46,748 nucleotides of DNA from Chara braunii (GCA_003427395.1 BFEA01000452.1:1034349-1081096), one strand, 5' to 3'. Positions 21,174-32,993 are shown, numbered from the stretch's first letter. Numbers and translations: made by a program. The notes: a model not told the origin generated them from the letters alone.

Positions 21174-22375
21174 AAAGTTTGTGCATTATAGAAAGATGGA
21201 GCTTGGAAGGGATCATATTATTTTTGAACTTAGTGAAGTGTGATGATTTTGGCGGTAGGACAACATAGCGGAATTTGTTCACGATCTTGGGATGATTTTA
21301 ATAAGATGGTTGGGTGATGGTTAAGCAATTTCGGAAGTTTAGTTCATCGTAGAGGCGATTGTTCTACTTTTTTAACAATTCATTTTTGTTTATGTTTTGC
21401 ATGTCATGTCTTGTGTAGGAAGTGCGATAAGAATCATAGCCAATTAACATGATTATTCGTATCCCATTCATGTCTTGTGTGGTGTGGGCGGCGATACCGA
21501 AGTGTTCGGGCCGATGACAACGAAGTTTGAAAATGACCCATGGATGAGTGTGGTCCCTTTCTTGGACAAGCCTCTCGATGCCTGGTCCGAGGTAGAATAA
21601 GATAGAGCGATCCTGGCAAGGAAATGTTCACGGCATAAAGAGTTCAAGTTTGCTTCTGCGATGGAGTAGGGGAGCTTAATCAAAGTACCTCATTATGCCA
21701 TCGACGTCAGGCAACTACCACCCCTACGCGCTACACTCAAACAAGAAGAAAATAAGCGGTTTTATCTTCGCCTTGAGAACGTCACGAGGTCATCTCGTGT
21801 GTAGCCCGCGAACTTGAAACAAGAGTTGTCAGGCTGTGCGTCCTACAATCCGTTTTTTGAACTACATTCGTTGCATGGTGCTGGAACGCGGTCCTAGGAT
21901 GTGTCATACTGTTGCGTACGGTTGTCATTGGCCGGTTCCGACTTCTACAAAGTGTTGTGTATGGCATGTTCAAACTGAAAACGAACTTTGGTAGACGCTG
22001 TAGTGCTTGTTTCTTGCGACAAGCTTAGAATTAATGGTCACGATATGGGCAATCTGTATCTTCTCTATGAGAACGGGCAGTCCCATTTAGAGATTGTCGG
22101 TCAAATTGATGAGGTTGACAAGTGGCATGAGATAGAGCGAGTAGCATGTTGTGTGTGTGACGCCATTGGTAAGTCGTTGACACGTGTTGGTAGGTTTGTA
22201 AGGATGAAATACATTTCTGTGTTCTCGAACGTGACGACAAAGGGTGAGTCTCAAACTTTTGTTTTTGGGTCATCAATGAATGTCTTAGGGTTTGGTTTTC
22301 ATGGGACGTGGGACGATTGTAGATGCTTTTGTAAATGATAGCGTTTTTTTTAAGTTTAGATTAAGGTGACTCGTA
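21174..22375. other. Unassigned interval
   Basis: No recognised gene. A plus-strand frame from 22045 (MGNLYLLYENGQ) to 22338 has balanced composition and could be a fragment of a protein gene. Its upstream part has no ATG and I see no family motif. Confidence 0.45.
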
Positions 22376-22379
22376 GCGT

Positions 22380-22500
22380 TTTGTGTGTCCGATTTTGAAT
22401 TCAACACAGGTTCCGCGTTGAAAAATTCAACGTGCATTGAATTCGCGTTAAACTCCCGTTCAAACACGCGTTGGACGTGAACTAACGGGGTCCGCGATGA
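22380..22500. repeat. GTTGAA/TTCAAC-rich dispersed module, copy 1
   Basis: It begins TGTGTCCGATTTTGAATTCAAC and contains GCGTTGAA, ATTCAACG, CATTGAATTCGCGTT and CTCCCGTTC. The head TGTGTCCGA followed by ATTCAAC is shared with the copy at 33880. It is followed by an AT-rich tract with two hairpin modules (about 22540-22600 and 22745-22800). Confidence 0.6.
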
Positions 22501-22539
22501 TTTTTTTCCTGGGCTAAAAATTATCCAATATATATGTAT

Positions 22540-22860
22540 CTATATATATATGGGGTTCTAGGTTTTTTCGAGGACTATAACCCTATATTTTTATTTCTAT
22601 TTTTTTATGTTTAAATATATTTTTAAAAATTCAAAAACATAAACACGCAATGAAAAAACAAAAACTAAAATGAAATGAGTGTTTTTTTTTTTGGGATTCA
22701 CACAAATTGTTTAAGGGCTAAAACAAAAACAGAAAAACAAATAAAAAATATAGGGTTGTAGATCTTTCAAAGATGTACGACAATATTTTTTTATTTTTTT
22801 TTTAGAACTTTGTATATTTTAAAAAAAATCAAAACCATAAAAAACAAATAAAAAAAAAGG
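22540..22860. repeat. AT-rich stretch with two ATAGGGTTGTAG hairpin modules
   Basis: Near 22550, ATATGGGGTTCTAG pairs loosely with CTATAACCCTATA. Near 22748, ATATAGGGTTGTAGATCTTT pairs with AAAGATGTACGACAATAT. Each is followed by a T-rich tract. A third module of the same plan is at 34022-34065. Confidence 0.55.
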
Positions 22861-22867
22861 AAAAAAA

Positions 22868-23245
22868 GACACACACACAGAATTGGGTCTGTAGCAGATT
22901 GCATGAGTCTGGCGTCCGAAGTTCCCGTACGGCATGGTTTGTCCACCTCCGCTTTTATTAGGGCTGGGAGGTTGGCCCAACCCTGGTGCATGTCACTGTT
23001 GTGTGGTCCAAGTTGCCCTCAATACTGGTAGGGTGATGGTCCACAGTGTTGTCACACTGAGGTAGGATAGTAGGGACAGGGGGTGCCTCCCAGCCGTGTT
23101 GGTTGAAGACCTTACTGATACAGACTGGGAGGATCCAACTGACTATCTCAGTTGGTTGGCATCGAGAGTGGCATAGGCGGGGATTGAACCCACAACCTCC
23201 TAAATGCCACTTGTGTGCTTAACCAACTGAGCTAGGCCGCGGGAC
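22868..23245 (-). mobile_element. tRNA-derived SINE
   Basis: On the minus strand the 5' head (23245 down to about 23170) contains an A box, TAGCTCAGTTGG, and a B box, GGTTCAATCCC, about 45 nt apart. That is the internal RNA polymerase III promoter of tRNA genes. It lacks a proper cloverleaf acceptor closure. About 300 bp of unrelated body follows, ending in GTGTGTGTGTC and a T run near 22868. Head, body and simple tail are the structure of a SINE. The body contains ACCAACACGGCTGGGAGG and CCAACCTCCCAGCCC. I do not recognise the family. Confidence 0.7.
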
Positions 23246-23725
23246 GTAGCCCAAATTCATGGATCGCAAGAGGGGAAAAAAAGAAAAAAAAAAAATACTG
23301 AAAAAGGAATAGCAAGCTACTGAGGGTTGTGCCGCCTCACACGCGCCCAGGAAAAATGGCATTTTAAACTCTAAACTACTAGAAGTGTATCTACCTATGT
23401 TCTACCAGATTCATGCTCATTTTGCACATTTGGTCAGAGTGGAGTCCACAACTCTCGTGGCAAAGGTAAGTACATTTTTTTTTTTAATTTTATTTTCTTA
23501 GCAAGCCTTGCATACGAGGCATGGCAGTCCGTTCTAAATTTCGTTACTTCGTAGCAAATAGCAGAATGCTTGGATACTGTATTTATGGAAAGATGCAGTA
23601 GAAGAGAAAAAAAAAAAAACACAGACTAAAATCGTCCGCCCGAAACCATATCGCCCGCCCCAGTTTTCAATGGGAAAATACTATATCCCTCAAAAGGGAA
23701 ACAATGGACACACGCGAACAATCAT

Positions 23726-23726
<1 letters not shown>

Positions 23727-23765
<39 letters not shown>

Positions 23766-23885
23766 ACAAACACACACATACATAAAAACACGAACATTCA
23801 TTCATATTCATGCACATACACACTCTCACACGCAGGCACACACATACACACATACGCGCACACACAACACACCTACACATACATA
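23727..23885 (+). repeat. (CA)n microsatellite and CA-rich flank
   Basis: A pure (CA)n of about 38 bp (23727-23764) is followed by interrupted CA/CATA repeats to about 23885. The His/Thr-rich frames here are artefacts of the repeat. Confidence 0.95.
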
Positions 23886-24099
23886 ACTGGGCGTTGGGGG
23901 TTGGGGGATGTGGGGGCGGATGGCTTAGAGGACTTCCGGGTATATGTTTGGGGAAGGGTGTCGGGGGGCTGGTGAGTGGCGGGTGGCAGGCCTGTCGGTG
24001 TTGGTCTAATTCGGTAGTTTAAGAGGTGCTTCAGGGGTTAAGGGATTTTTATTTATTTATTTTGCCTAGGGCCATGTGTTCCGGACTTCGCGCATCAAT

Positions 24100-24215
24100 T
24101 CCGTTTTATGAAAAGCGCAGGAGCGGCCCATTTTCGTGTTTAACGTGAATTCAACGGGATTTTTTCGAATTTAACGGGATTCAACGGGAGTTTAATTCCC
24201 CCGGTCTCCGTTAAA
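24100..24215. repeat. GTTGAA/TTCAAC-rich dispersed module, copy 2
   Basis: Contains AATTCAACGGGA, AATTTAACGGGA and ATTCAACGGGA in close succession, then CCCCCGGTCTCCGTTAAA. Same vocabulary as the modules at 22380, 33880 and 35200. Confidence 0.55.
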
Positions 24216-24459
24216 AAGACATACAGTTAGCGTTTAATTTAGATGTAGTTCAATCTTGAGTTGACTCGTAGAATTTAATTTCGACGTAGTTCGATCTTGC
24301 GATTATAAATGCTCGCAGTTGTGCATACAATTTTCGACTTTTAAATGAAGTTCATGTGATACTCGCATATTATTTTCACAATCCAAACCTCGGTGTGTGA
24401 TTCCCTCAATATATTAAATATTATTTGTTTTTCTTCATGATTACGATATTTCTCGAAGT

Positions 24460-25505
24460 GTGACGGAATCCATACTCACTTGACTTTCAGTTTATTACAA
24501 TGGCATGTCAGTTACGTCTTTTGAGTTACATAATTTCTCGAACTGCGACGGAATCCATACTTAAACCATCTTGTTTACCATGTGATTGCATTGACTCTTC
24601 AATTGACTTCCAATTTCTGTCAGTCACAATGTCATGTAAAATACGTCTGACTCAATGCTTAGTGATATACAAATTTAATCAAAGTGTGATGAAATGCAGA
24701 GCTACGTAGCACCGTGTTCACGTTCGGAGGCAAACACGAACATGTTCGGCCGAACGCAAATAAGCACTCAAAACCCTCCGAACGCGAACATAAAAAATAT
24801 TTTTAAAAAAAGTTCTAAAAAATATATGTTATGTAAATTAACAATACAGGCAAATTTTGCCTTGGAGTCATGTTCAAATTCGTAGCCAATCATGAGTCAA
24901 AAATCAAACACCGATTTTTTAATTAAAAAAAAAAAAAAAAAAAAATTATGTTCGCGAGCTGTTCGTGTGAACGTGCGAACACGTTTGCACGAACATGAAA
25001 GGGCGCGAACACGTTCACCGTGCTACGCAGATGCAGAGGTTACTCACAACTTTCTCGTTAAATGTCTCATTGCGTTCACTATTCTCTTGAATTTCAATGT
25101 ATGACAATGACAAGCCAGTTACGTTTTTCTATTACATAAATTATCGAAATGTGACGTAATCCATACTTAAACCATCTCGTTAACCGTGTGATTGCCTTGA
25201 CTCTTCGATTGAGGTCCAATTTATGCAAGTCACAGTGTCATGTAAAATACATCTCACTCAATGCTCACACAAAATTGATCAAGGTGTGATCAAATCGACA
25301 GTTCAACATTTTTGTTCAGTGTCTCATTGCACTAACTGTTCTCTTGAGTTTCAATTTCTGACAACTCCATTTCAATTACGGCATTTAAGTTACAAAATTT
25401 ATGGAAGTGCAATAAAATTCATACTTAAACTATCATGGTCAATATGTGATTGCCTTCAATCTTCATTTCAATTTCAATTTATGGCTTGTCAATTGCATCA
25501 TCCGG
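24460..25505. repeat. Short satellite array, monomer about 260-275 bp, three to four copies
   Basis: GACGKAATCCATACTTAAACC recurs at about 24550 and 25153, with a variant near 25412 and a partial copy near 24464. TCAATTTMTGRCA, GTCATGTAAAATACRTCT (24632, 25237) and GTCTCATTGC (25064, 25321) recur in the same order. When the inserted element at 24702-25030 and its duplicated 8 bp are removed, the spacing becomes regular at roughly 260-275 bp. Confidence 0.75.
24702..25030. mobile_element. 329-bp non-autonomous DNA transposon (hAT-like MITE) with 8-bp target duplication
   Basis: Terminal inverted repeats: the left end starts CTACGTAGCACCGTG and the right end, inverted, starts CTGCGTAGCACGGTG, followed on both sides by CGTGTTCG-type words. 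The interior is AT-rich with a run of about 21 A (near 24928) and several GTTCG/CGAAC palindromes. ATGCAGAG flanks both ends (24694-24701 and 25031-25038). An 8-bp duplication with short TIRs is typical of hAT elements (established knowledge). It encodes no protein. Confidence 0.85.
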
Positions 25506-25509
25506 GTTC

Positions 25510-26940
25510 ACTACTCGTATCCTAAGTTTCATTCAAGCCCCAAATATGATGATTTTAACATGAAATCAATAGCTTGCGAGTACTAATTAAAAATATAATG
25601 TCATGTTTTAACGGATAGCATCTTAGATTGACAGGTGCTTGATTATTGGAATGTCACTAACTCTCCCCCCAATGAAGTTTGTTCAGTTAATAACCTTGGA
25701 GTATAAGGTAATCAATCCTGGCAGAAAAACAAACCCTCTCCTGTTGATGTTCTTCTTCTTTTCTCTTTGACTTTTTTATACATGGGACACCAGATCCGTT
25801 TTACAGCAGACGATGCTCCCCACCAATAGACGGAGCCTCTTCCCAGGATGCTATGGGTGTCTGCTCTTATAAAAGACACTAGCACCGTCGAGGGTTGTGT
25901 TTTTTTTTATAGAATTTTATGTACGAAATAGTTCATGAAGACTTTTATCAGCTATCAGTTAATTATATGAATATATAAATGTGTTTATACTAAAGTCGCC
26001 ATCGTCTTTGCCTCATTAAATACGATGACATAATGCTTGCATCCATATGTGTACAAGACTGCCCCTCCATTCCAAATTGCGGGCACCGCCGCTTGATGAC
26101 ACTATATGTCAATTTTGCATTCATGGGCGCATATACGGAATGCATGGTCTTTTATGGTGAATGTTCTTTCTTTAGTTTGACTTGCAACCGACATGCTAAT
26201 GGTTGTTACAATTTTTGTACCAAGAAAAATGGCAAGAATGCTTAGCTAAGTTTTTCATATGTTCATCCACGTCAGCCTTACAATGTATGTTCTCTCTATC
26301 CTCAGGGACATACTCATTCTTGAACCTTTTCTTATCCTTTTCTTTGGCTTAGACTTCATTCCACACTTTGTGCTTTCCCTTACTTTTCCTTTGTTGTTCC
26401 TTGTTCATTTTCCCTCCATCTCTCTTCCATGTGTTTATCACCTCCCCCTTTACCTGCGTTTTTTTTTTTCAGAGCGTGCAAATGGATCGTTATGACACAC
26501 AGTGATGCGGGCAGCTCGCCCTTAACTTCATATGACTTGGCGAGTCTTGTACGTGAAATACAAGGTGAAGGGGGAGTTAAAAGAAGAATTTAGAAATTAG
26601 TGACTTAAGTGTGCCCCTTATGTTGGTCTCGTTTTTCTTATTTGTACTGTTTGTTTTGCAAAGTGTATTTTTTTAGTTCATAGATATGTGAATATATACA
26701 TATGTAAACTGACAGTTTATAGAGTTTTGCATCTGGTGTGGGTGAGTGATAGTCTGCTTTGATTTTCGTCGTAGGTATCTTGAGAGTAGTGGTTGGTGCC
26801 CACCTTAGGGTATTGGTTGTCGGGCAGTCGTTGATACTTAACCACAACCAGAGTTGTGGATTATCACTTACAGTGTAATCATCTAGAAGATTTTGCAGAC
26901 TGTTGATGGTTCAACCTCCTGATTAGTCGGTGAAACTTGG
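25510..26940. other. Unassigned AT-rich interval
   Basis: No gene recognised. A 70-residue plus-strand frame at 26033-26245 is Cys-rich (about eight Cys) but has no signal peptide and no family match I can name. Confidence 0.5.
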
Positions 26941-26943
26941 ATA

Positions 26944-27140
26944 AAACAGTTTATCATATCCCCTTGTTTGTTGTCATTTTCTCCCTCTCTGCCTACGCAT
27001 TTACCGGACAACTGTGTTTGACGATCTATATATATGTATATATATATACATATCTATAGTCAAACAGAGCTGCCCAATAAACCGTAGGCAGAGAGGGAAA
27101 AGAGGACAACAAACGAGGGGTTGTGACAAATTGTTTCACA
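26944..27140. mobile_element. MITE-like foldback element with AT core
   Basis: The left arm (26944-27022) and right arm (27058-27140) are inverted repeats. Shared are TTTGTTGTC, CCCTCTCTGCCTACG and TGTTTGAC. They surround an alternating TA core (about 27023-27057). Arms are about 75-80% identical. Further AT-alternating DNA (27145-27215) follows directly. Confidence 0.75.
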
Positions 27141-27144
27141 AACT

Positions 27145-27215
27145 CATCTGTATATATATACATAATATATATATATATATATTATATTTATATATACATG
27201 TATTATATATATATA
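27145..27215. repeat. (TA)n-rich microsatellite
   Basis: Interrupted (TA)n with TACATA and TTATA words. The Ile/Tyr-rich frames across it are artefacts. Confidence 0.85.
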
Positions 27216-27597
27216 TGAATTTCGTCGGATTGGAAAGAGGGAAGGACGAACCCAATGCTTCATTGGTCCCCATATTTCGGTCCTCCCTACCACTAGGAAG
27301 TAGTAATTCTGAATAACATCGGTAAGGGATCGACAAAATAGAGTTTTATTGGTATGATCTATTAAGGCACCGACATAGAGCAAGGACCATGTTTTGATTA
27401 TTAGTAAATAGCGAGATTTTTACCCATCTTTTTGCCTAATTGAAATTTGATTGGGAGATCGAGTTGTGAAGGGAACTGTGAAAAAAGACCTCGGTACCCC
27501 TCTAGTACCCTCGGTCAGGGCCCTGAACTACAGACTGCTCCACTAGTTTGTAATTTATGAGTTTTTTTTTGAATTAAACCACCAATACATTTTCCAA

Positions 27598-27985
27598 CCA
27601 TTTTTTCAGAGATGCATCGTGCATGTTGTCGTATCGGTCGGGATGTACAACAGAGTACCGGGGCATTGTTTCGTTGGACATTCGTCCGATGCAGAAGCAT
27701 CCACGCCGTGTCTCTGAAAAAATGGCCAGGAAAGGTAATGTTGGGTTAAACTTTGTTTCTTATAATAAATAAACCTAATTTTCTTGTTACGGTTCCTTAG
27801 AGATGTGACGTGCAAACTGTTGTGTCAGTCAGGATCTACCGCACAATACCGCGACGATGTTTTGTTGGACATTCACCCGATGCGGAAGCATGCGCACCAC
27901 GTCGCTGAAAAAATAGTTGTGAGATGTGCTAGTGGTTTAAGATTTGTTTCTTAGAACAAAATAACATATTTTTCTTGCTATGGAT
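27598..27985. repeat. Tandem duplication (about 191 bp) with a short inverted-repeat frame in copy 1
   Basis: GTTGGACATTCRYCCGATGC at about 27673 and 27864 gives the offset. AGAGATG and GTTTCTTAKAA also recur. In copy 1, CCATTTTTTCAGAGA (27598-27612) and its exact inverse (27711-27725) enclose about 98 bp. Confidence 0.7.
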
Positions 27986-27989
27986 CCAA

Positions 27990-30900
27990 GATGTCAACCT
28001 ATATCTTTTGTGTTTATAGTTCTCATCCACAAGACCTTTCACTACCACATATGAGCCCTAAGATTGGATCCCAATCGGTGGTGCCTTGGATTGATAGAGG
28101 TTCGCTTGACTTGTTCATCCAAGGGGGTTCCTTTCAATAGAGTAGGGTCCCACATAGTTTTGAGGACATTTACAACATCGTAGGGGAAAGTCTTCTCCAT
28201 GGTCAAGCAATCATTCTCTTCTGTTATAAGTTCCCCATTCATCCCATTGCTCCGGGATCAACTTTTTCTAGTCCTTATTCTTTTTTTTCAATGGTTCGAT
28301 CTATTCGTGGGGGGCAACACATGTTGGGCCTTGGGCCTTGGGTAGTCGTTATTCTTAAGGTATCCTAACGAACTGAGAGGAAATAATAGTTGCTGCGTGC
28401 CTGTTGCCTTGGCCCTTCAGTAAGAGTTGTTGTGTCTAGGGAAAGAACATGGATATAATGAATCTTACACGACTCCTATCTTGCTGAAAGAAATGTGTTG
28501 TGGTGTGGGATAGGCCGGACGAAGAGGACATTTTGTACCAATTTCTTCCCCATGTCAAATAGTTGGATGCGGTCGGCTGGGGCTGTCAATGTCAAGTATG
28601 GGATGGTGTAACCATCTTGGGGGGTGGCAAGCGGCAAAACCAAAGGGGTCCGGTTTGCGGTCTTGAAAATTGGTGGTAGGGCCACACAATAAATTATTAG
28701 TCGAGTCCTCGTGGTGTCACCTTAAGCCCCATAAACCTCATGCCCTGGGCTACTTTCCTTTGGAGGTCAGGCTACAATGTGGAAGCGCTGAGAAATTGTG
28801 TAACATGGGGTGTGCCAAGCTATGTATCACCCAAAGTCATGACCGGGGGTGTCCAAGCGATCGGGCGGAGATCGCGGGACCGGGGCAGCCGACCGGGGTG
28901 TAACGGGGGAATTTACGTGCACACAAGTTTCCGAGCCTCTTTTCTTTTTGTTGTTTCTAAATGGGTTGTACACTGTTTCGGGTGTGCTTTTGAGATTCTG
29001 AGAATTTTCGACGCAATTCTTTGATACTCAGTTGTTGATGAGGTATCGCTGGGAAGCCTACATTGTTAATCCTTTTTTTGAATTCTTTTTTTTTTAACAA
29101 CTTTCAGAATTGTCGTCGCAATTTGTATGAGTTTTACGCTTCGATAGAAATTTTGTGCGCCTTAGCAAGCACACTCAAAAATTCTTTTTGAGCTCTTCGA
29201 CTTCTTTGAATTTTTTTTCTTTTGCGTGCAAATCTTGAAAACATACCTGTATGCCACGTGAAATTTAGTTGATGGATGATTAGAATAGGAATCGACGTAG
29301 AATTTTGCATGCCTTAGCAAGCGTACATGCAATTTCGTTTTGAACTTTTCAATTTCCATTTGACTGTAGAACTAACATTTCGTGTAACTATTTCAACACC
29401 TTTACGTTTTTTGCAAAGACATCACTGCGAGCATGCTCCTGCATGTAATCTTTCCTCGCGCACTTCTTTTTCTCTCTTCGCGCCTTCGCCGCTAACGCTC
29501 TTACTGTTTTTCTCACCCCCTCTTTTCGTGCTCATTTATTTTTCTTGAACTCTTCGAATCTTGACCACAACTCACACCATCACTCATATTCTCTTTTCCC
29601 GCCTGCATCTAAGCCCCAATAGGATCTTGTAAATCCGTAAGTGACTTTAGAAGTTGGAAGGTGACGTGTAAAGAGACTTACAACTCGACACTTTGCGATC
29701 GGATTGGGTATGGTCACCCCTGTGGATCGATATGGCCTTCCCTCCATCTACCTTGCCCTTTTTTCGGATCCTTCTCATCCCTTCCTTCTCCCAACCTTGC
29801 TCCTCTCCTCCTTTTTCTTCGCAACGATAAATTTTGCAAACTCGTTCTCATTCCTATTTTCTCTCTCGCGTGCATTTGCCAATTCTGTTGGAGAAAACGT
29901 TGGATAGCGGTCGTGATTTGCGAGCCGAAAAGTTTTGGCGGGTCGCCTTCTGCTTTGTGTGATTGCGTGCCAGATCGTTCCTTTGGAATGTAGGATCAGA
30001 GGGGGATCAACGTAGGAGCTTAAGTTGACGTGGTGATGATCCCTGGGGTTTGCGCTGGGTGGATGATTAGGATCCTTAGTGCTTGAGCGAGTTGAGAGGT
30101 GATGGTTCGTTGGCTTGCCAAAGGCCAAAAATTATGAGAAGAAAGGATTCTATTGTCCTTCTTCTGTTTTCCAATTCAAGGCTGCATGGCAAGGCACAAA
30201 ATCTCCTTTTCGAGCTATTATCATGTATTTTACTTTCTCGTTTTCCTCCCTCTGTGTGTCTTTTTCTTCTCTTGTTGACTCCTTGGATGTTCTATGGATG
30301 ATATGAGTTTGCGCTAATCGCTTTTTTGTACCTTTCACTTTCAATAAGCATCGCGCAAGGGGCGGATCTCTCGAAAGCGTAAAAGCATGTTGGCTTGTTC
30401 AATCCAACCTTTCTCTTTTGATAGATGATTGATGAATGTGTATGCGGGCATGAGTTTTCGTTGATGGAGGAATCACCTTCTATTTTTTTTGGTGGATGAT
30501 TGAGTAGTTTTCGCTATCGTATTCATGTAGTATCATTGCCTAGTATAGGCATGGATGATGAATAAGTGTGTGTTTTATAGCGTTGCTTTCTCGCTTCAAT
30601 AAGTATTGCACTGGCCACATATCTTTTCAAAGTGCGGAATTGGGTGACTCCGCCTGAGTTGAAGTCCTGCAATCCTCGTATGAATGAGTATGAATGATAT
30701 TTCTCTAGCTTTAGTGCCCCTTGCCCTCGTTAAAGGTAAGACGCGCGCGTCAAGAGGACTCATCGTCTGCGTCCTGATGAATAATTGGGCTCCTGGCTGC
30801 ACTTTAAACCCCCGCATACGTTTTTGATTTCCTCCCCTTCTACTTGAACAATTCACGACTAAATTTTCGAAGAACTTCTTTCTGAACTCGTCCATTAGCT

Positions 30901-31010
30901 TTCTAGGTAATCCTACCCATACGAAGGAATCTCGAATATAAAAGTCACGTCATATTACCTGATTATTTTCGCATTGGTTATTTCTCGAGTTCATTGGATT
31001 GATTTAACTT
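27990..31010. other. Unassigned interval, 3 kb
   Basis: No gene recognised on either strand; frames are 60-120 residues without motifs. A weak local duplication is visible: GCCTTAGCAAGC at about 29160 and 29312, each preceded by AATTTTG. Confidence 0.5.
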
Positions 31011-31031
31011 GTTTTGTGAATGGTGGATGCC

Positions 31032-31039
31032 TATATAAG
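31032..31039 (+). promoter_or_regulatory. Possible TATA box upstream of the spliced-gene candidate
   Basis: TATATAAG is followed closely by the palindrome TGGCCAATGGCCA. It lies about 380 bp upstream of the proposed ATG at 31417. TATA words are frequent by chance in AT-rich DNA, so this is weak. Confidence 0.2.
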
Positions 31040-31416
31040 TAATGGCCAATGGCCATGTGGATCATCTGCGCCATGACCCCGTTAGTATCCCCGTTAATGC
31101 CCGTTCCCGTACAACAAGAATAGGACAGTGAGGACGTGTGTCTGCGAATGGTATGTGCACGAAATCATGGCTTGGATCGGTCGACCATATTAGTTCCCTT
31201 CTGGGTTTGTCAATTCAAGGTTTTTTATTGTTGATACCGTCTTTCCTCCTTTTTCTGTTTTGCTCCCCTTTTAACCACCACTACCTCGCTCACTCTTGGG
31301 AAAAATGGAAAAACAGCAAAGTTCCCATTTTTTTCCAAACTTTTCAAGGGTAGGACAAGGCGCACCAATTGGGCCTTGTGGGCTCATTTGAGAAACAAAA
31401 AGAAAAACAAAAAACC

Positions 31417-32172
31417 ATGTCGAGGAACGGCGTGCACAAAGTTGGGCTCACACCAAAACTCGTAAGAAAATATATAATTACTACTGTAGCCAGTTTCATG
31501 TTTTCATTGTTTCTGCTTTCATTTCCTTTAGATACTTTATTTTTTGTTTTGGTGCCCTTCTAGGGAGGCACGACGCAATCCATGGGCTTGTGACACTTTG
31601 TGGAGGAGGGCCTGCCCGCACTACCACTTTGCAGAATGTATGAACCCCCTTTTCCGCCCGTGGTGTACGCCCTCACTTAGGGCATACTCATACAACTACT
31701 TTGGGGAAGGTATCTACTTGGTATCACGTCCAAAGGGGTGTTTGTTGTTCCTCCTTTTTCTTTTTTGTGGATCTGTGCTCGTTGCTATAATGCCTGCTTG
31801 TTTATTTTTTGAAGTCTAGCTGTGTTTTTGTTTTCCTTTTTTTCAGAAGAGTACCAAGAAAAAAGCAGGGCATATTCATACAACTACTTTGGGCATGAAA
31901 CATATGCTCTGCAAAACTCGGTGCGCTATGAAAATCAGGGTCGACAAAAACAGGGTCGGAGGGAGTGGTGGTTTAATGAGTCGATTCTTAATCCGCGGCA
32001 AATTGTTGCTCCATGTCGGCCTCACACACTCTTCTTTGATTGTCGACGTATGAAACGACTGAAGGAACACATGTTCGACTACAGTCCGCACGGAGAGAAG
32101 GAAGTGGTTGAGAGAGCAGCTAGACTGGGACCATCCTACTCTGGTTTCGAACTCTGTAAGATGCGTCGTTAA
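31417..32172 (+). CDS. Possible spliced protein gene or recent pseudogene, function unknown
   Basis: Proposed model: exon 1 31417-31461, with ATG in a good context (AAACCATGTCG), MSRNGVHKVGLTPKL, and donor GTAAG. Exon 2 runs from about 31568 (AG acceptor) to 31709 and reads ARRNPWACDTLWRRACP and LRAYSYNYFG, then donor GTATCT. Exon 3 starts at about 31847 or 31869 and reads RAYSYNYFGHETYALQN, GRREWWFNESILNPRQIV and HTLFFDCRRMKRLKEHMF. It ends at TAA 32170-32172. The same frame continues beyond that TAA with ALVQHPDPKYMPAPFRSGK, so the stop may itself be a mutation. The exon 3 protein has the balanced, Arg/Tyr/Trp-containing composition of a real conserved gene, but I cannot name the family. 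Exon borders are guesses, and the 25-nt duplication at the exon 2/3 boundary is odd. Confidence 0.35.
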
Positions 32173-32484
32173 GCCCTTGTTCAACATCCAGATCCAAAAT
32201 ACATGCCCGCACCGTTTCGGTCGGGAAAAAGACACCACGTTGTGCACAAAGAAGTTCAAATTTACTGTTTGGATTATATAGTTGTTATTGTGAGATTTTT
32301 ATACCCTTTACTCGATTCGCTCCATTGCTCATTGTTTTATAACTGGAACCGCACAAGAGATTCTCGTTCCAACCTACAACTCCGACCTCAATTTTTCCTA
32401 AAATCCTTGGCACACCCCCATTTCCGCTTTCCAGGGCCTTTTCCGCATTTTAGTCACTCTGACAGGAAAGCTCTGTAGGGTTTT

Positions 32485-32610
32485 TTCCTCGCAGGCCAAG
32501 CGACACTCTCCTCTATGTTAGTTCTCGGGTGAACAACGAACAAGCAAGATAGCGAAGAAGATGGGCTGCTTCCTCGCAGGTCCAACGACACTCTCCTCTA
32601 TGTCAAGGAC
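32485..32610 (+). repeat. Short tandem duplication, offset about 86 bp
   Basis: TTCCTCGCAGG followed by CCAA and CGACACTCTCCTCTATGT occurs at about 32485 and 32571. A plus-strand frame follows (32626-32916) but is not recognised. Confidence 0.7.
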
Positions 32611-32993
32611 CCCACTCGACCCATCATGTACACGACACCTTTCCGAGTAGTGAATACCACTCACACTTCAAATGTTGCAGACATTCTCCTCATCATGGCC
32701 CATGAGCTTAGTCCTCCTTGTGACCATTTTCGAATACAGCCTCATACAGGCAATGCCAGAACAATCTATTCACAGCAACGACAACAAACTCCTGAATCTT
32801 TCCCGAAATCACCTTGCCAACAAAAATCTTCATTTTTCCCTTGCATTGCTATCCAATTGGCTCTTGCAGACATTGACTACTTGCACTGCGGGACATCTCC
32901 TTTGGGATTTGTCTGACATTTACAGATATGCCGCTATCTTTTCACTCTTTGATGCTCAACTTAAGGTGCAGATTCGCGTACTCTTCGCCATTG

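Noticed and set aside
23670-23975. His/Thr-repeat protein
   Set aside because: Direct translation of a (CA)n microsatellite.
27014-27316. Ile/Tyr-rich plus- and minus-strand frames
   Set aside because: Translation of (TA)n tracts and foldback arms.
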